Positions 33,649 through 43,783 of a stretch of 64,000 nucleotides of DNA are shown here, in pieces. The DNA lies in NCBI GenBank assembly GCA_036496285.1, contig DASXLI010000031.1:1-64000 (forward strand), given 5' to 3'. How positions within the stretch are numbered: position 1 is the first letter of the stretch; the number at the start of each line of letters is the position of its first letter. The notes beneath the pieces were generated by a model. The model did no database searches. It saw nothing but the letters and a program-made list of their open reading frames with translations, and was not told where the DNA came from. The translations under genes were made by a program, and so were the position numbers. The stretch comes from DP-19 sp036496285. Lineage in GTDB: Bacteria; Desulfobacterota; Binatia; UTPRO1.

Positions 33649-35358
33649 TCACGCGAGCTCGTCCTGCGTCACCCGCAGGACCTCCTCGATCGTCGTCTCG
33701 CCCGCGAGCACCTTGGCGGCGCCGTCCTCGCGCAGCGTCGCCATCCCCTCGACGGTTGCAACCCGGCGGATCGTGGCGGCGTCGGCGTTCCGCATGATGT
33801 GCTGGCGGACGTCGTCGCCGACGACGAGCAGCTCGTGGATGCCGGTGCGGCCGCGGTAGCCGGTCTGCTTGCAGGCGTCGCAGCCGTCGCCGGTGCCGTA
33901 GATGGTGCGGCTCGCGAGCGCGCGCGGGTCGAGGCCGACCTGCATGAGGGTCTCGGGGTTCGGCTGCGCCGGGCGCCGGCAGTCCTCGCACACGCGCCGC
34001 AGCAGGCGCTGCGCCATCACCGCGATCACCGACGACGAGACGAGGAACGGCTCCGTCCCCATCTCGACGAGGCGGGTGACGGCGCTCGCCGAGTCGTTGG
34101 TGTGGAGCGTCGAGAAGACGAGGTGGCCGGTCAGGGCCGCCTGGATCGCGATCTCGGCGGTCTCGCTGTCGCGGACCTCGCCGACCATGATGACGTCGGG
34201 GTCCTGGCGCAGGATGGAGCGCAAGCCGTTCGCGAACGTGAGGTCGATCTTCGGGTTCACCTGGATCTGGCCGACGCCCTGCAGCTGGTACTCGACCGGG
34301 TCCTCGATCGTGATGATGTTGCGCTCGGTCGAGTTGATGGTGGAGAGCATGGCGTAGAGCGTGGTGGTCTTGCCGCTGCCGGTCGGGCCCGTCACCAGGA
34401 TGATGCCGTGGCTCTGATGGACGAGGCGGCCCACGCGCTCGAGGTTCCGGCCGTTCAGGCCGAGCTCCTCCAGACCGAGCAGGGTGGACGAGCGGTCGAG
34501 CAGGCGCAGCACCACGCGCTCGCCGAACGCCGTCGGCACGACCGAGACGCGGACGTCGATGTCGCGACCGGCGACCTTGGTGCGCAGGCGGCCGTCCTGC
34601 GGCAGGCGCTTCTCGGCGATGTTCAGCCCGGCCATGATCTTCACGCGCGAGATGATGACCGGCTGGAAGCGCTTCGGCGGCGAGATCACGTCGTAGAGGA
34701 TGCCGTCGATGCGGAAGCGGACGGTGAGCGTGCGCTCGAAGGGCTCGATGTGGATGTCGCTCGCCCGGTCTTTCACCGCTTGGAAGAGGAGCGAGTTGAC
34801 GAGACGGATGATCGGCGCCTCGTCGCCGGCCTCGAGGAGATCGCGCGGCTCCTCGAGCTCGGTGGCGATGAGATCGAGGCGCTCCTCCTCGAGATCGTCC
34901 ATGAACTCGGCGGCGGAGCCCGACGCCAGATCGTATGCCCGGTGGATGGCATCGGTCAGCAGCTCCGCCGGCACGACGACCGGCTGAACCGGCTCGCCGT
35001 AGAGCACGCGCAGATCGTCGAGCGGGCCGAGCGCGCGCGGGTCGCTGATCGCGACCACCACCTCGCCGTCCTCCCGGCGGAGCGGCAGCACGGCGTTCCG
35101 CCGCGCGTACTGCATCGGCAAGCGGGCGAGCAGCTCGAGATCGACCTCGCCCGGGGCGACGCGCTCCGCGAAGGGCAGGTCGTACGCGGCGGCGAGGGTG
35201 CGCGCCCAGGCGGGGCCGTCGAGCGCGCCGAGTTCGCGCAGGGCGTCGGTCAGCGACTTGCCGTCACGTTGGCGCTCGCGTGCCCGGGCGACGACGTCGG
35301 AGGGTACGCCGGTCCGTGCGATCAGGAGATCTTCGAAGCTCTTCGCCGGAGTGGCCAT
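33649..35358 (-). CDS. gspE: Type II secretion ATPase GspE
   Basis: A 569-residue cytoplasmic hexameric ATPase that drives pseudopilus assembly. Order of domains: N1E/N2E (residues 1-150, including the MshEN-like stretch LPMQYARRNAVLPL), then the RecA-like core with Walker A GPTGSGKTTTLYA at about 323-335, Asp box and Walker B-type ILRQDPDVIMVGEVRDSETA, His box (LVFSTLHTNDSASAV), and the tetracysteine zinc element CEDCRRP...CDACKQTGYRGR. The C-terminus has VLRVTQDEL. The ATG is 8 bases from the gspD end on the same strand. Confidence 0.95.
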   Translation of the reverse strand: MATPAKSFEDLLIARTGVPSDVVARARERQRDGKSLTDALRELGALDGPAWARTLAAAYDLPFAERVAPGEVDLELLARLPMQYARRNAVLPLRREDGEVVVAISDPRALGPLDDLRVLYGEPVQPVVVPAELLTDAIHRAYDLASGSAAEFMDDLEEERLDLIATELEEPRDLLEAGDEAPIIRLVNSLLFQAVKDRASDIHIEPFERTLTVRFRIDGILYDVISPPKRFQPVIISRVKIMAGLNIAEKRLPQDGRLRTKVAGRDIDVRVSVVPTAFGERVVLRLLDRSSTLLGLEELGLNGRNLERVGRLVHQSHGIILVTGPTGSGKTTTLYAMLSTINSTERNIITIEDPVEYQLQGVGQIQVNPKIDLTFANGLRSILRQDPDVIMVGEVRDSETAEIAIQAALTGHLVFSTLHTNDSASAVTRLVEMGTEPFLVSSSVIAVMAQRLLRRVCEDCRRPAQPNPETLMQVGLDPRALASRTIYGTGDGCDACKQTGYRGRTGIHELLVVGDDVRQHIMRNADAATIRRVATVEGMATLREDGAAKVLAGETTIEEVLRVTQDELA

Positions 35359-35366
35359 GGACGACG

Positions 35367-38078
35367 CTAGTGGTGCCCGGCGTGCTTCGCTTGCTTGGCC
35401 TGCTTGGCCTGCTTGGTGGGCCGCGCCGCCCCGAGCTCCAGAGTGATCGTACCATTCCCTTGCGCGAGGACATAGGCTGGCGGCCGGTCCGTCCGCAGGT
35501 CGAGGACCATGCGCATGCGTCCATGATGGTGGGCGACGCGGACGCGCCGCAGCAGCGAGTCGGCGACGTCGATGCTCTCGACCTCGTCGACCTCGTCGCT
35601 CGGCCCGTAGACGTCGACGACATAGCGCCCGGGATCGCTGAGGGCGTAGTGGCTGACACGGATCGGGGAGCCGGCGATCGCCAGGTGCACGAGCGCGCCG
35701 TCGTTGCGGCGATCGACGGTCACGTCGGTCACGGCGAGGTTCATCTCCGACCCGGCGGGCGTCGCTCCGGCCGGCGCCGAGGCCGGGGCGGCGGCCGCGT
35801 GCGGAGCGTCCGCGCCCGGCGCCGTCATGCCGGGCGGAGCGCTGCCGGGCGGTGCGCCATCGAGGTCGTCGTTCCGCAGCTCGAAGGACGGCTTGTCGAG
35901 CGGATCGGGGTGGTGCCGGGGCGCGCCGGAGCGGTCCATCATGTCGCGGAACTTGTCGCGCTCGGTGAGCGAGACGTCGGCGGCGTCCGCCTCGTTCTTG
36001 ATGATGTGCGGGGTGAGGAAGATGAGCAGGTTGATCTTTTGCTTCTCGTTGTGCGTCTTCCTGAAGAGCTGGCCGATCACCGGCACGTCACCGAGGAACG
36101 GGACCTTGCTCGTGTCGCTGGTCAGCGAGTCGGAGATCAGGCCGCCGATCACGACCGTTTGACCGTCCTTCACCGTGATCGTCGTATTGGCACTGCGGAT
36201 CGTCGTCGTCGGGCCGACGTCGTTGGCGTTCAGCAGCGGGTTCGGCACGAGCGCCGACACCTCCTCGAAGAGCGCCATGCGGACGACCGCCCCCTCGGAG
36301 ATCTGTGGCGTCAAGCGCAGCGTGATGCCGACGTCCTCGCGCTCGATGGTGGCGAAGGTGTTCGAGAGGTTCGTTTCGTTGGTCGAGCGGCTCGCGACGA
36401 ACGGGACGTTCTGGCCGACGACGATCTCGGCCTCCTCGTTGTCGGTGGTGAGGATGTTCGGGGCCGACAGGATGTTGACGTCGTTGTCGCCTTGCAGCGC
36501 CGTGAGCAGCGCGGTCTGCGCCGGGACCTGCGTTCCGTCGGGCAGGGTGACCGTCTTGTCCGAGACGGCGGCGAGCACGAGGCCCGAGAGCGTGCCGGGA
36601 TTGGTGAGCGCCTGGTTGAGGTTGCCGAGGTTGGTGCGTCCGAAGCCGACGCCGTTCGGCAAGCCGGCAGCGCCTTGCAGCTCGATGCCGAGGTCGCGCA
36701 TGCGGTCGAGCGTGACCTCGAGGATGATCGCCTCGACGTAGACCTGCCGGCGGCGGATGTCGAGCTTCGCGATGACCGGCTGCAGGATGGCGTAGTCCTC
36801 GGGGACGGCCGTGATGATCAGCGCGTTGGTCGCGGGATCGGCGGTGATGCGGATGGCGTTGCTGAAGTCGATCGCCGGCTGCTGGCCCGCCTGGCCGCCC
36901 TGCTGCTGTCCGGGCGGCGTGTTCTGCCGGCGCTGGCGATCGGCCGAGGAGCGCCGCAGCATGCTGCCGCTCGAGCTCGTGCGCGAGCGCGTGCCGGCGT
37001 TCTGCCCGGGCTGCTGCTGATTGGAGCGGGTGCGCGCCGCGCCACCGCCGCCGCCGCCGCCGCTCGCGCCGATGACGTCCAGGAGCACGGGCAGCAGGTC
37101 CTCGGCATTCGCGTACTTCAGGTAGTAGACGTTGATCTTGCCCGACCCCGGCGGCAACGGCACGTCGAGCCGCTCGATGAGCGCCTTGACCTGCCGCATC
37201 TGCTCGGCCGCGGCGTTCACGATCAGCGTGTTCGTACGATCGTCGGGGGTGAGCTTGAAGGCGCGGATCTGGCTGCTCGCCATCGGCCGCGCGCCCTGCG
37301 GCGGCGGTTGCCCGGGCGCTGCCGGCTTCTCCTCCAGCACCGACTGGACCGTGTCGGCGAGCTCGCTCGCGACCGCGTGCTTGAGCGTGATGAGCTCGGT
37401 GTGGCGGCGCGAGCTCGCGACGTCGAGCTCGGCGATCATGCGTGACAGGCGCTCCACGTTGGCGGCGGAGTCGATGATGATCAGCGAGTTCGTCTGCGGG
37501 TACGAGGTGATCAGGCCGTCCTTCGAGACGAGCGGCTGCAGCACGTTGCCGATGTCGGCGGCGTCGACCTGGCTGAGCGGTATGAGGCGCGTGACGTACT
37601 CCTCGCTCGGGGCACCGGTGTTCTCGCCGAGCGTGCGGAGGCTCGTCTCCTTGGCGTCCTTCGTCGGAATGATGCGCACCGCGGCGCCGCTCGGCACCGT
37701 CGTGAAGCCCTTCACCTGCAGCACCGCCTGGAAGACCTCGTAGGCCTCCTCGGGCGTGATCTTGGTCGGCGAGACGACGGTGACCTTGCCCTGGACGCGC
37801 TCGTCCATGACGAAGTTCTTGCCGGTGATCTCGCCCATGAACTTCACCAGCACGCCGAGATCGACGTCCTGGAAGTCCATCGTGATGAAGCGTTCGCCGT
37901 CGGCCTCGACGACGCGCGGGCCGCCGCTGCTCCCCGGCGACGCGCTCGGCGCCGGACGCGTACCGACCTGGGCTGCGGCGTCAGCGGGGCCGAGAGCCCG
38001 CGTGGAGGCACCGGCGGCGCCCACCACGGCGAGCAGGCAGAGGGCCGTCAGGCGTGATCGTCGCTGCGCTCTCTGCAC
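35367..38078 (-). CDS. gspD: Type II secretion outer-membrane secretin GspD with C-terminal AMIN-like domain
   Basis: A 903-residue secretin. A signal peptide (LTALCLLAVVGAAGAS) is followed by N0 (FITMDFQDVDLGVLVKFMGEITGKNFVMD), N1-N3 repeats (~120-390), a Gly/Gln/Ser-rich linker at ~340-400 (GGGGGGGAARTRSNQQQPGQ) inside the N3 region, and the secretin core ending with VPFLGDVPVIGQLFR. After the usual S-domain position the protein continues with a Pro/Ala linker and a ~100-residue beta-rich block (about 785-885: MNLAVTDVTVDRRNDGALVHL, then YVVDVYGPSDE). This resembles AMIN domains, which normally sit at the N-terminus of PilQ and AmiC. The tail has KQAKQAKQAKHAGHH. GTG start. Confidence 0.9.
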   Translation of the reverse strand: MQRAQRRSRLTALCLLAVVGAAGASTRALGPADAAAQVGTRPAPSASPGSSGGPRVVEADGERFITMDFQDVDLGVLVKFMGEITGKNFVMDERVQGKVTVVSPTKITPEEAYEVFQAVLQVKGFTTVPSGAAVRIIPTKDAKETSLRTLGENTGAPSEEYVTRLIPLSQVDAADIGNVLQPLVSKDGLITSYPQTNSLIIIDSAANVERLSRMIAELDVASSRRHTELITLKHAVASELADTVQSVLEEKPAAPGQPPPQGARPMASSQIRAFKLTPDDRTNTLIVNAAAEQMRQVKALIERLDVPLPPGSGKINVYYLKYANAEDLLPVLLDVIGASGGGGGGGAARTRSNQQQPGQNAGTRSRTSSSGSMLRRSSADRQRRQNTPPGQQQGGQAGQQPAIDFSNAIRITADPATNALIITAVPEDYAILQPVIAKLDIRRRQVYVEAIILEVTLDRMRDLGIELQGAAGLPNGVGFGRTNLGNLNQALTNPGTLSGLVLAAVSDKTVTLPDGTQVPAQTALLTALQGDNDVNILSAPNILTTDNEEAEIVVGQNVPFVASRSTNETNLSNTFATIEREDVGITLRLTPQISEGAVVRMALFEEVSALVPNPLLNANDVGPTTTIRSANTTITVKDGQTVVIGGLISDSLTSDTSKVPFLGDVPVIGQLFRKTHNEKQKINLLIFLTPHIIKNEADAADVSLTERDKFRDMMDRSGAPRHHPDPLDKPSFELRNDDLDGAPPGSAPPGMTAPGADAPHAAAAPASAPAGATPAGSEMNLAVTDVTVDRRNDGALVHLAIAGSPIRVSHYALSDPGRYVVDVYGPSDEVDEVESIDVADSLLRRVRVAHHHGRMRMVLDLRTDRPPAYVLAQGNGTITLELGAARPTKQAKQAKQAKHAGHH

Positions 38079-38099
38079 CCGCCGCCGTCCCCGACCCGC

Positions 38100-38990
38100 T
38101 CAGCGTATCTCATAGGAGAGGTTCTTCGCCGCCTGGTTGCGCTTCAGATCCACCGCGATGTGGCCTTCGTTCTGGAGCTCGGTGAAGAGCGAGATCGCCT
38201 TCGTCGGATCCGTGAGCTCGACACCGTTCACCCGGTTGATGATGTCGCCGTTCTGCAGGCCGATCTTCTCGAAGACCGAGCCCGGCTTGATGGCGAAGAT
38301 CCGAAAGCCGACGGTCTTGCCGTCCTCGAAGTACGGCACCGCGCGCGCCTGGGTGAAGACCTCGTTGATGTTGGCGACGGTCTTCTCCAGCTCCCGGCGG
38401 TCGATGACGAACTTGTCGTCGGCGGTCTTGCGGATGCGCTCCGCGGTGGCCGCCGCGGGTGCGGTGCTCGCGCTGGCCGGGCCCGTCGCCGAGGCCAGGT
38501 CCAGCACCTCTTCCTCGCCGTTGCGCTCGAGGACGACCCGATCCCACTCGACGCGGAGGAGGGTGGCGGTGTCGAGGATCGTGTCGCCGACCCGGTACAG
38601 GGTCTGCCGCCGGGCCACCTGATCCTCGATGATCGCGTAGGAGTCCGCGGGATCGCGGGCGAGGGCCGTGCCCCACAGCTTGACGTTCAGGTCGCTGCGT
38701 TTGGCGTCGCTCACGCTGCGCTCGGCCGGCGCGCCCTTCACGGCGTTGAAGACGTCGCGCTCGTAGATGAGCGCGTAGGCCGACTCCGGCTGCACCTGCG
38801 AGGCCGCCGGCACGGCCGTGCCCGACGGCGCCACGCTCGCAACCGGCCGCTCGAGCCGGGCGGCGATGCCGCTCGTGACGATGCGCGCCGCGAAGTACGC
38901 GATCATGGTCAGCAGCAACAGATTCAGCGCGACCAGCGCGGGCCGCCATGAGGCGGTAAGCATGTTCGCGAATCTATAGGGGAAAGCCAT
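38100..38990 (-). CDS. gspC: Type II secretion inner-membrane protein GspC (PDZ type)
   Basis: A 296-residue bitopic protein linking the platform to the secretin. Cytoplasmic tip and membrane segment (PALVALNLLLLTMIAYFAARIV, about 17-38) are followed by the HR domain (DLNVKLWGTALARDPADSYAIIED and YRVGDTI) that binds GspD N0, a linker, and a C-terminal PDZ domain (FRIFAIKPGSVFEKIGLQNGDIINRVNGVELTDPTKA). The ATG at 38990 opens the minus-strand operon. The 126-base gap upstream is shared with the divergent secreted esterase-like gene. Confidence 0.9.
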   Translation of the reverse strand: MAFPYRFANMLTASWRPALVALNLLLLTMIAYFAARIVTSGIAARLERPVASVAPSGTAVPAASQVQPESAYALIYERDVFNAVKGAPAERSVSDAKRSDLNVKLWGTALARDPADSYAIIEDQVARRQTLYRVGDTILDTATLLRVEWDRVVLERNGEEEVLDLASATGPASASTAPAAATAERIRKTADDKFVIDRRELEKTVANINEVFTQARAVPYFEDGKTVGFRIFAIKPGSVFEKIGLQNGDIINRVNGVELTDPTKAISLFTELQNEGHIAVDLKRNQAAKNLSYEIR

Positions 38991-39026
38991 TGAGGCATCA
39001 AGTGAGCCTGCGACCTGAGGTTTTCA

Positions 39027-39056
39027 TTGACCCCACGCCACGGTCGTTCTTATACT
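39027..39056 (+). promoter_or_regulatory. Strong sigma-70-type promoter for the secreted esterase-like gene
   Basis: TTGACC (39027-39032) and TATACT (39051-39056) are spaced by 18 bases and each matches the consensus at 5 of 6 positions, the best such pair I found in the window. The transcript would start near 39063, giving a ~54-base leader before the ATG at 39117 with an AAGGAG ribosome site. The gspC gene diverges from the same gap. Confidence 0.6.
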
Positions 39057-39116
39057 CGCGCGTGCCGCGCGCCGGGTCCACTCCCGGCGCGACTTCCGCG
39101 AACCCAAGGAGCCCCC

Positions 39117-42080
39117 ATGCCCCCTCGTCAGCGCCGTCGCGTCGCCGCGCTCGTCCTCCTGGCCATCTCTGTGGCGCCGCTCTCGGCCTACGCGATCGAC
39201 CACACCAAGACGTTCCTCGATTGTCAGAAGGCGCTCGACAAGCAGGGCGCGTCCCTGGTCAAGCTGCGCACGAAGTATCTCGACCAGTGCGTGGCGGCCT
39301 TGCTGCAATGCCAGCTCGCGTTCGAGGTGGACGGGGCGCCGCTCGCCCCGTGCCAGACGGCAGCCACGGCACGCTGCACCGACGCGTTCGCCAGCGCCGG
39401 GGCGGCGGACTCGAAGTTTGCCACCAAGGTGGCGCTCAAGTGCGTGCTCAGCGACGCCGGGTTCCGCTCGCGTCGCGGGCTCGGCTTCCGCGACGACGCC
39501 GACGCCTGCGCCACGCTCACGCCGCCCGGCTCGGTCGTGACGACGGTGCAGGGCCTCGCGTGCGCGCAGCACACCGCCGATTGCGCCGCCGACGACCGCG
39601 TCGAGCAGGAGGAGCCGCGTGCCTACGAGCTGCTGAACGCGGTCGGCCTCGCGTCGTCCGCGCCCTGCGTCGACGTGCGCGCCGCCGCCCCCGTCGGCGC
39701 CGGCTCGAGCACGAGCGGCGCGCTCCTCGCCTGCGCGGCGACCGTCGACAAGTACTTCGGCAAGGTCGAGCGCCTGCGCGAGAAGGGGATTCGCGCCTGC
39801 ACGGGCGACCTCCTGCGCTGTGACCTCCCCGCCGACCGCATCGAGACGACGATCGCGAAGCGCGACGCGTGCCGCGCCGGCGTCGCCCCGACCTGCACCG
39901 CCAAGCGCGGCGTCGTGACCGCCAACGAGACGAAGCGCGACGCCAAGTTCGTCGCGCGCTGCGGGACGCTGCCGCTCGCCGACGTGAAGGACCGTCTCGG
40001 CTTCGGCGCGATCTGTCCCGCCGCCGCGACCGTCGCCGACGTCGGCGATTGCCTCGCGGCGAGCCTGGAGCCGCGCACCGAGCGCGGCGTCGGCACGCTC
40101 GCGCCGCGCGGGTGCGCGCTGCTCACGGCGGCGAGCCAGTTGAGCGGCTACGAGGACGTCTGCGTGCCCTCGTGCGGCAACGGCGTCGTCGAGGCCGGCG
40201 AGGTTTGCGACGACGGCAACGGCGATCCGACGGACGCCTGCACCAACACCTGCACGCCGGGGCCGGTCGCCCAGCAGACGATCTTCCTCCCGAGCACGGC
40301 GGCGCCGGCGCACTCGCCGGACGGCACCGCGGGCACGGCCGTCGCGCCGGGCAGCACCCTCGCGACCGAGTTCGGCAGCACGACGTTCGACCTGAACCGC
40401 GCGACGTACACGCGCTACTACGCGATCGGCGCCGGCAATCCGGACGCGATCCTCGTTACCGCGCCCGGGTTCGCCGCCGGCGCGGGGGCGTTCAAGATCT
40501 TCGCCGAGAGCCTCATCGTGAAGGCCGAGGCCGCCGGCAACATCCGCCTCGAGGTCTGGGCGACGGACCGCCGCAGCAACTTCCTCGAGGACCGCGGCGG
40601 CGTCACGACCGCCGAGCCGACGCTCGACTACCAGCTGGCGCTCAACTGGTTCTTCGGCGGACAGATGGCGCTCCCGCTCGATCCGCGGATCACCCGCCGC
40701 GCCGTCTTCCACGACGGGCCGACCGTCGCTTTCATGGCAAACTGGACGCCGAACGTGCACGCCCACGACATCGACGCGGTGATCGACGCCGCCCACGCGG
40801 TACCGAGCAACCCGGCCGTCTTCCTCGGCGGCCATTCGCTCGGCACGTTGTTCACGGGCCGCTATGCCGCGACCGACCTCGATCCCGGTCCCGGCGTCGT
40901 CCCCGGCTTCTCCAAGCTCGCCGGGATCGTCCTGCTCGAGGGCGGCGGCGGTGCCGTGCCCGCGAGCCCGCCGTCGAGCGACCAGCTCGACCGCGTCATC
41001 GCGAAGGCCGACGGCGGCCTCTATCACGCGGTGCAGGACGGGGCCGCGCGCTGCGTCGACGGCACCGCTTGCACCACGGACGCCGACTGCTCGTCGGTCA
41101 CGCTGCCGCCCGGCGCCGTCAGCAACAAGTGCGTCGCGCCGGTCGACGCGTTCACCGGAGCCAACACGACCGGCGTCGTGTTCATCGACCCGCAGATCCA
41201 GGCCGCGGGCGACATCACCGGCATGCAGGGGGTCCTCGATCCGGACGGCCTCGTCGCGATCGAGCAGGACCTCGGCAACGGCAGCGCCGTCGGCACGGTG
41301 CCGGGGCTCGGCATCCTCCGTGCGCTGCCTCCAGCGAGCACGTCGGCGGGCCTCGGCTTCTTCCTCGACGACGACTTCTCGCCGATCGCCGCCTTCCGCG
41401 CGTCCTTCGGCTTCTCGAACGACGGCCTGAACAACGTCGTCCTCGGCCTCGTCGTGCCCAGTGTGTCCGGCCTCAATCCGTACCGGCAGTGGATCGATAT
41501 CGATCAGCCGCAGCCGGCCGCGGCGATCCCGAACAACGGCCCGGCCACGGCCACCTTGAGCCACGATTGGGGACAGGAAAAGGAAGTGACGAACCTGAGC
41601 CGCTTCTTCCCGGTCCTTTTCACCGACGGCACCGACTTCGGCGACTGGTACTTCCCGGCTTCGGGTCTCTCCGTGACGAGCGACCTCGATCCGCCGAGCC
41701 CGGCGTTCGGCGGCCTCGATTCCACCGCCCTGTCGGTCGGCCGCAACCGTCAGGACATCGAGAATCTGACGCAGGCTTCCGCGATCAACATCCCGGTGAT
41801 CGCGTTCGGCGGCTCGAACGGCCTCACGCCGACCGCCGCCAGCTACTCCGCGTTCGCGACCAGCATCGGCACCTGCACTGCGCCGACCTGCGACGGCACG
41901 ACGTCGCGCCTCGTGACCGCCGATCCGATCACGCCGACGTTCGGCAGCGTCGCGGGAGGCTTCGAGGTGTACATCTCGGAGGGCTACGCGCACATCGACG
42001 TGCTCACGGCGGAGGACGATCCCTCGCACAACAACGTGCTCGCGCCGCTGCTCGCGTTCCTGACGCGGAATACATTGTAG
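39117..42080 (+). CDS. Large secreted Cys-rich protein with alpha/beta-hydrolase-like nucleophile motif
   Basis: A 987-residue exported protein. The ATG at 39117 follows AAGGAG and starts a signal peptide (RRRVAALVLLAISVAPLSAYA). Residues ~30-350 are a Cys-rich helical region with repeated C...C spacing (FLDCQKAL, LLQCQLAF, TARCTDAF, LLRCDLP). Next is a CGNGVVEAGEVCDDGNGDPTDAC-type repeat (about 353-379), known from myxobacterial surface proteins. The C-terminal ~600 residues contain GGHSLGTLF with the nucleophile candidate S574 and a late HIDVLTAEDD segment that could hold the catalytic His and Asp. A secreted esterase or lipase is the best guess; a T2SS substrate by position. Not assigned to a named family. 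Confidence 0.7.
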   Translation: MPPRQRRRVAALVLLAISVAPLSAYAIDHTKTFLDCQKALDKQGASLVKLRTKYLDQCVAALLQCQLAFEVDGAPLAPCQTAATARCTDAFASAGAADSKFATKVALKCVLSDAGFRSRRGLGFRDDADACATLTPPGSVVTTVQGLACAQHTADCAADDRVEQEEPRAYELLNAVGLASSAPCVDVRAAAPVGAGSSTSGALLACAATVDKYFGKVERLREKGIRACTGDLLRCDLPADRIETTIAKRDACRAGVAPTCTAKRGVVTANETKRDAKFVARCGTLPLADVKDRLGFGAICPAAATVADVGDCLAASLEPRTERGVGTLAPRGCALLTAASQLSGYEDVCVPSCGNGVVEAGEVCDDGNGDPTDACTNTCTPGPVAQQTIFLPSTAAPAHSPDGTAGTAVAPGSTLATEFGSTTFDLNRATYTRYYAIGAGNPDAILVTAPGFAAGAGAFKIFAESLIVKAEAAGNIRLEVWATDRRSNFLEDRGGVTTAEPTLDYQLALNWFFGGQMALPLDPRITRRAVFHDGPTVAFMANWTPNVHAHDIDAVIDAAHAVPSNPAVFLGGHSLGTLFTGRYAATDLDPGPGVVPGFSKLAGIVLLEGGGGAVPASPPSSDQLDRVIAKADGGLYHAVQDGAARCVDGTACTTDADCSSVTLPPGAVSNKCVAPVDAFTGANTTGVVFIDPQIQAAGDITGMQGVLDPDGLVAIEQDLGNGSAVGTVPGLGILRALPPASTSAGLGFFLDDDFSPIAAFRASFGFSNDGLNNVVLGLVVPSVSGLNPYRQWIDIDQPQPAAAIPNNGPATATLSHDWGQEKEVTNLSRFFPVLFTDGTDFGDWYFPASGLSVTSDLDPPSPAFGGLDSTALSVGRNRQDIENLTQASAINIPVIAFGGSNGLTPTAASYSAFATSIGTCTAPTCDGTTSRLVTADPITPTFGSVAGGFEVYISEGYAHIDVLTAEDDPSHNNVLAPLLAFLTRNTL

Positions 42081-42099
42081 GTTTTCGTCCCCGTGCGCG

Positions 42100-42122
42100 C
42101 GGCGCGGGCTCTGCCCGCGCCG
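42100..42122. terminator. Hairpin 20 bases after the secreted esterase-like gene
   Basis: CGGCGCGGGC (42100-42109) pairs exactly with GCCCGCGCCG (42113-42122) around a TCT loop. It is the first of three hairpins in the 214-base gap before lysS. The next is CCGGGA/TCCCGG (42143-42148 and 42154-42159). No T-run follows. Likely transcription stop of the upstream gene, or a repeated intergenic element. Confidence 0.45.
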
Positions 42123-42170
42123 TGCTCCGATGGACGTCGCCTCCGGGAGTGAATCCCGGCGGCTCCTGTT

Positions 42171-42197
42171 TCGCTCCCGCGCGGTGCGCGGGAGCGA
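42171..42197. repeat. Perfect 12-bp inverted repeat before lysS
   Basis: TCGCTCCCGCGC (42171-42182) and GCGCGGGAGCGA (42186-42197) pair without mismatch around a GGT loop. It lies ~98 bases before the lysS GTG. Together with the hairpins at 42100 and 42143 it makes a dense cluster typical of a transcript boundary or of a mobile repeat such as REP. Confidence 0.45.
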
Positions 42198-42294
42198 TCG
42201 TGGCGAACAGATGTTTTCGGGCGGACGGAAGCTCCGGTCGCGCCGCCCGCGCCTCGCTTCCCTTTCGGTTCGACTCACCGCATAAAGGGGGGGC

Positions 42295-43773
<1,479 letters not shown>

Positions 43774-43783
43774 GGCGCGGGCG

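Noticed and set aside
33626..33991. Possible frameshift at the end of gspE (open alternative frame)
   Set aside because: The main gspE frame keeps the zinc element, the C-terminal family motif and a normal stop; the other frame is His/Arg/Pro shadow.
39024..42278. A >1000-codon open frame on the minus strand, opposite the secreted Cys-rich gene
   Set aside because: It is rich in Arg, Ala and Asp/Glu without any motif, as expected for the shadow frame of a GC-rich gene; the plus-strand frame has signal peptide, ribosome site and promoter.
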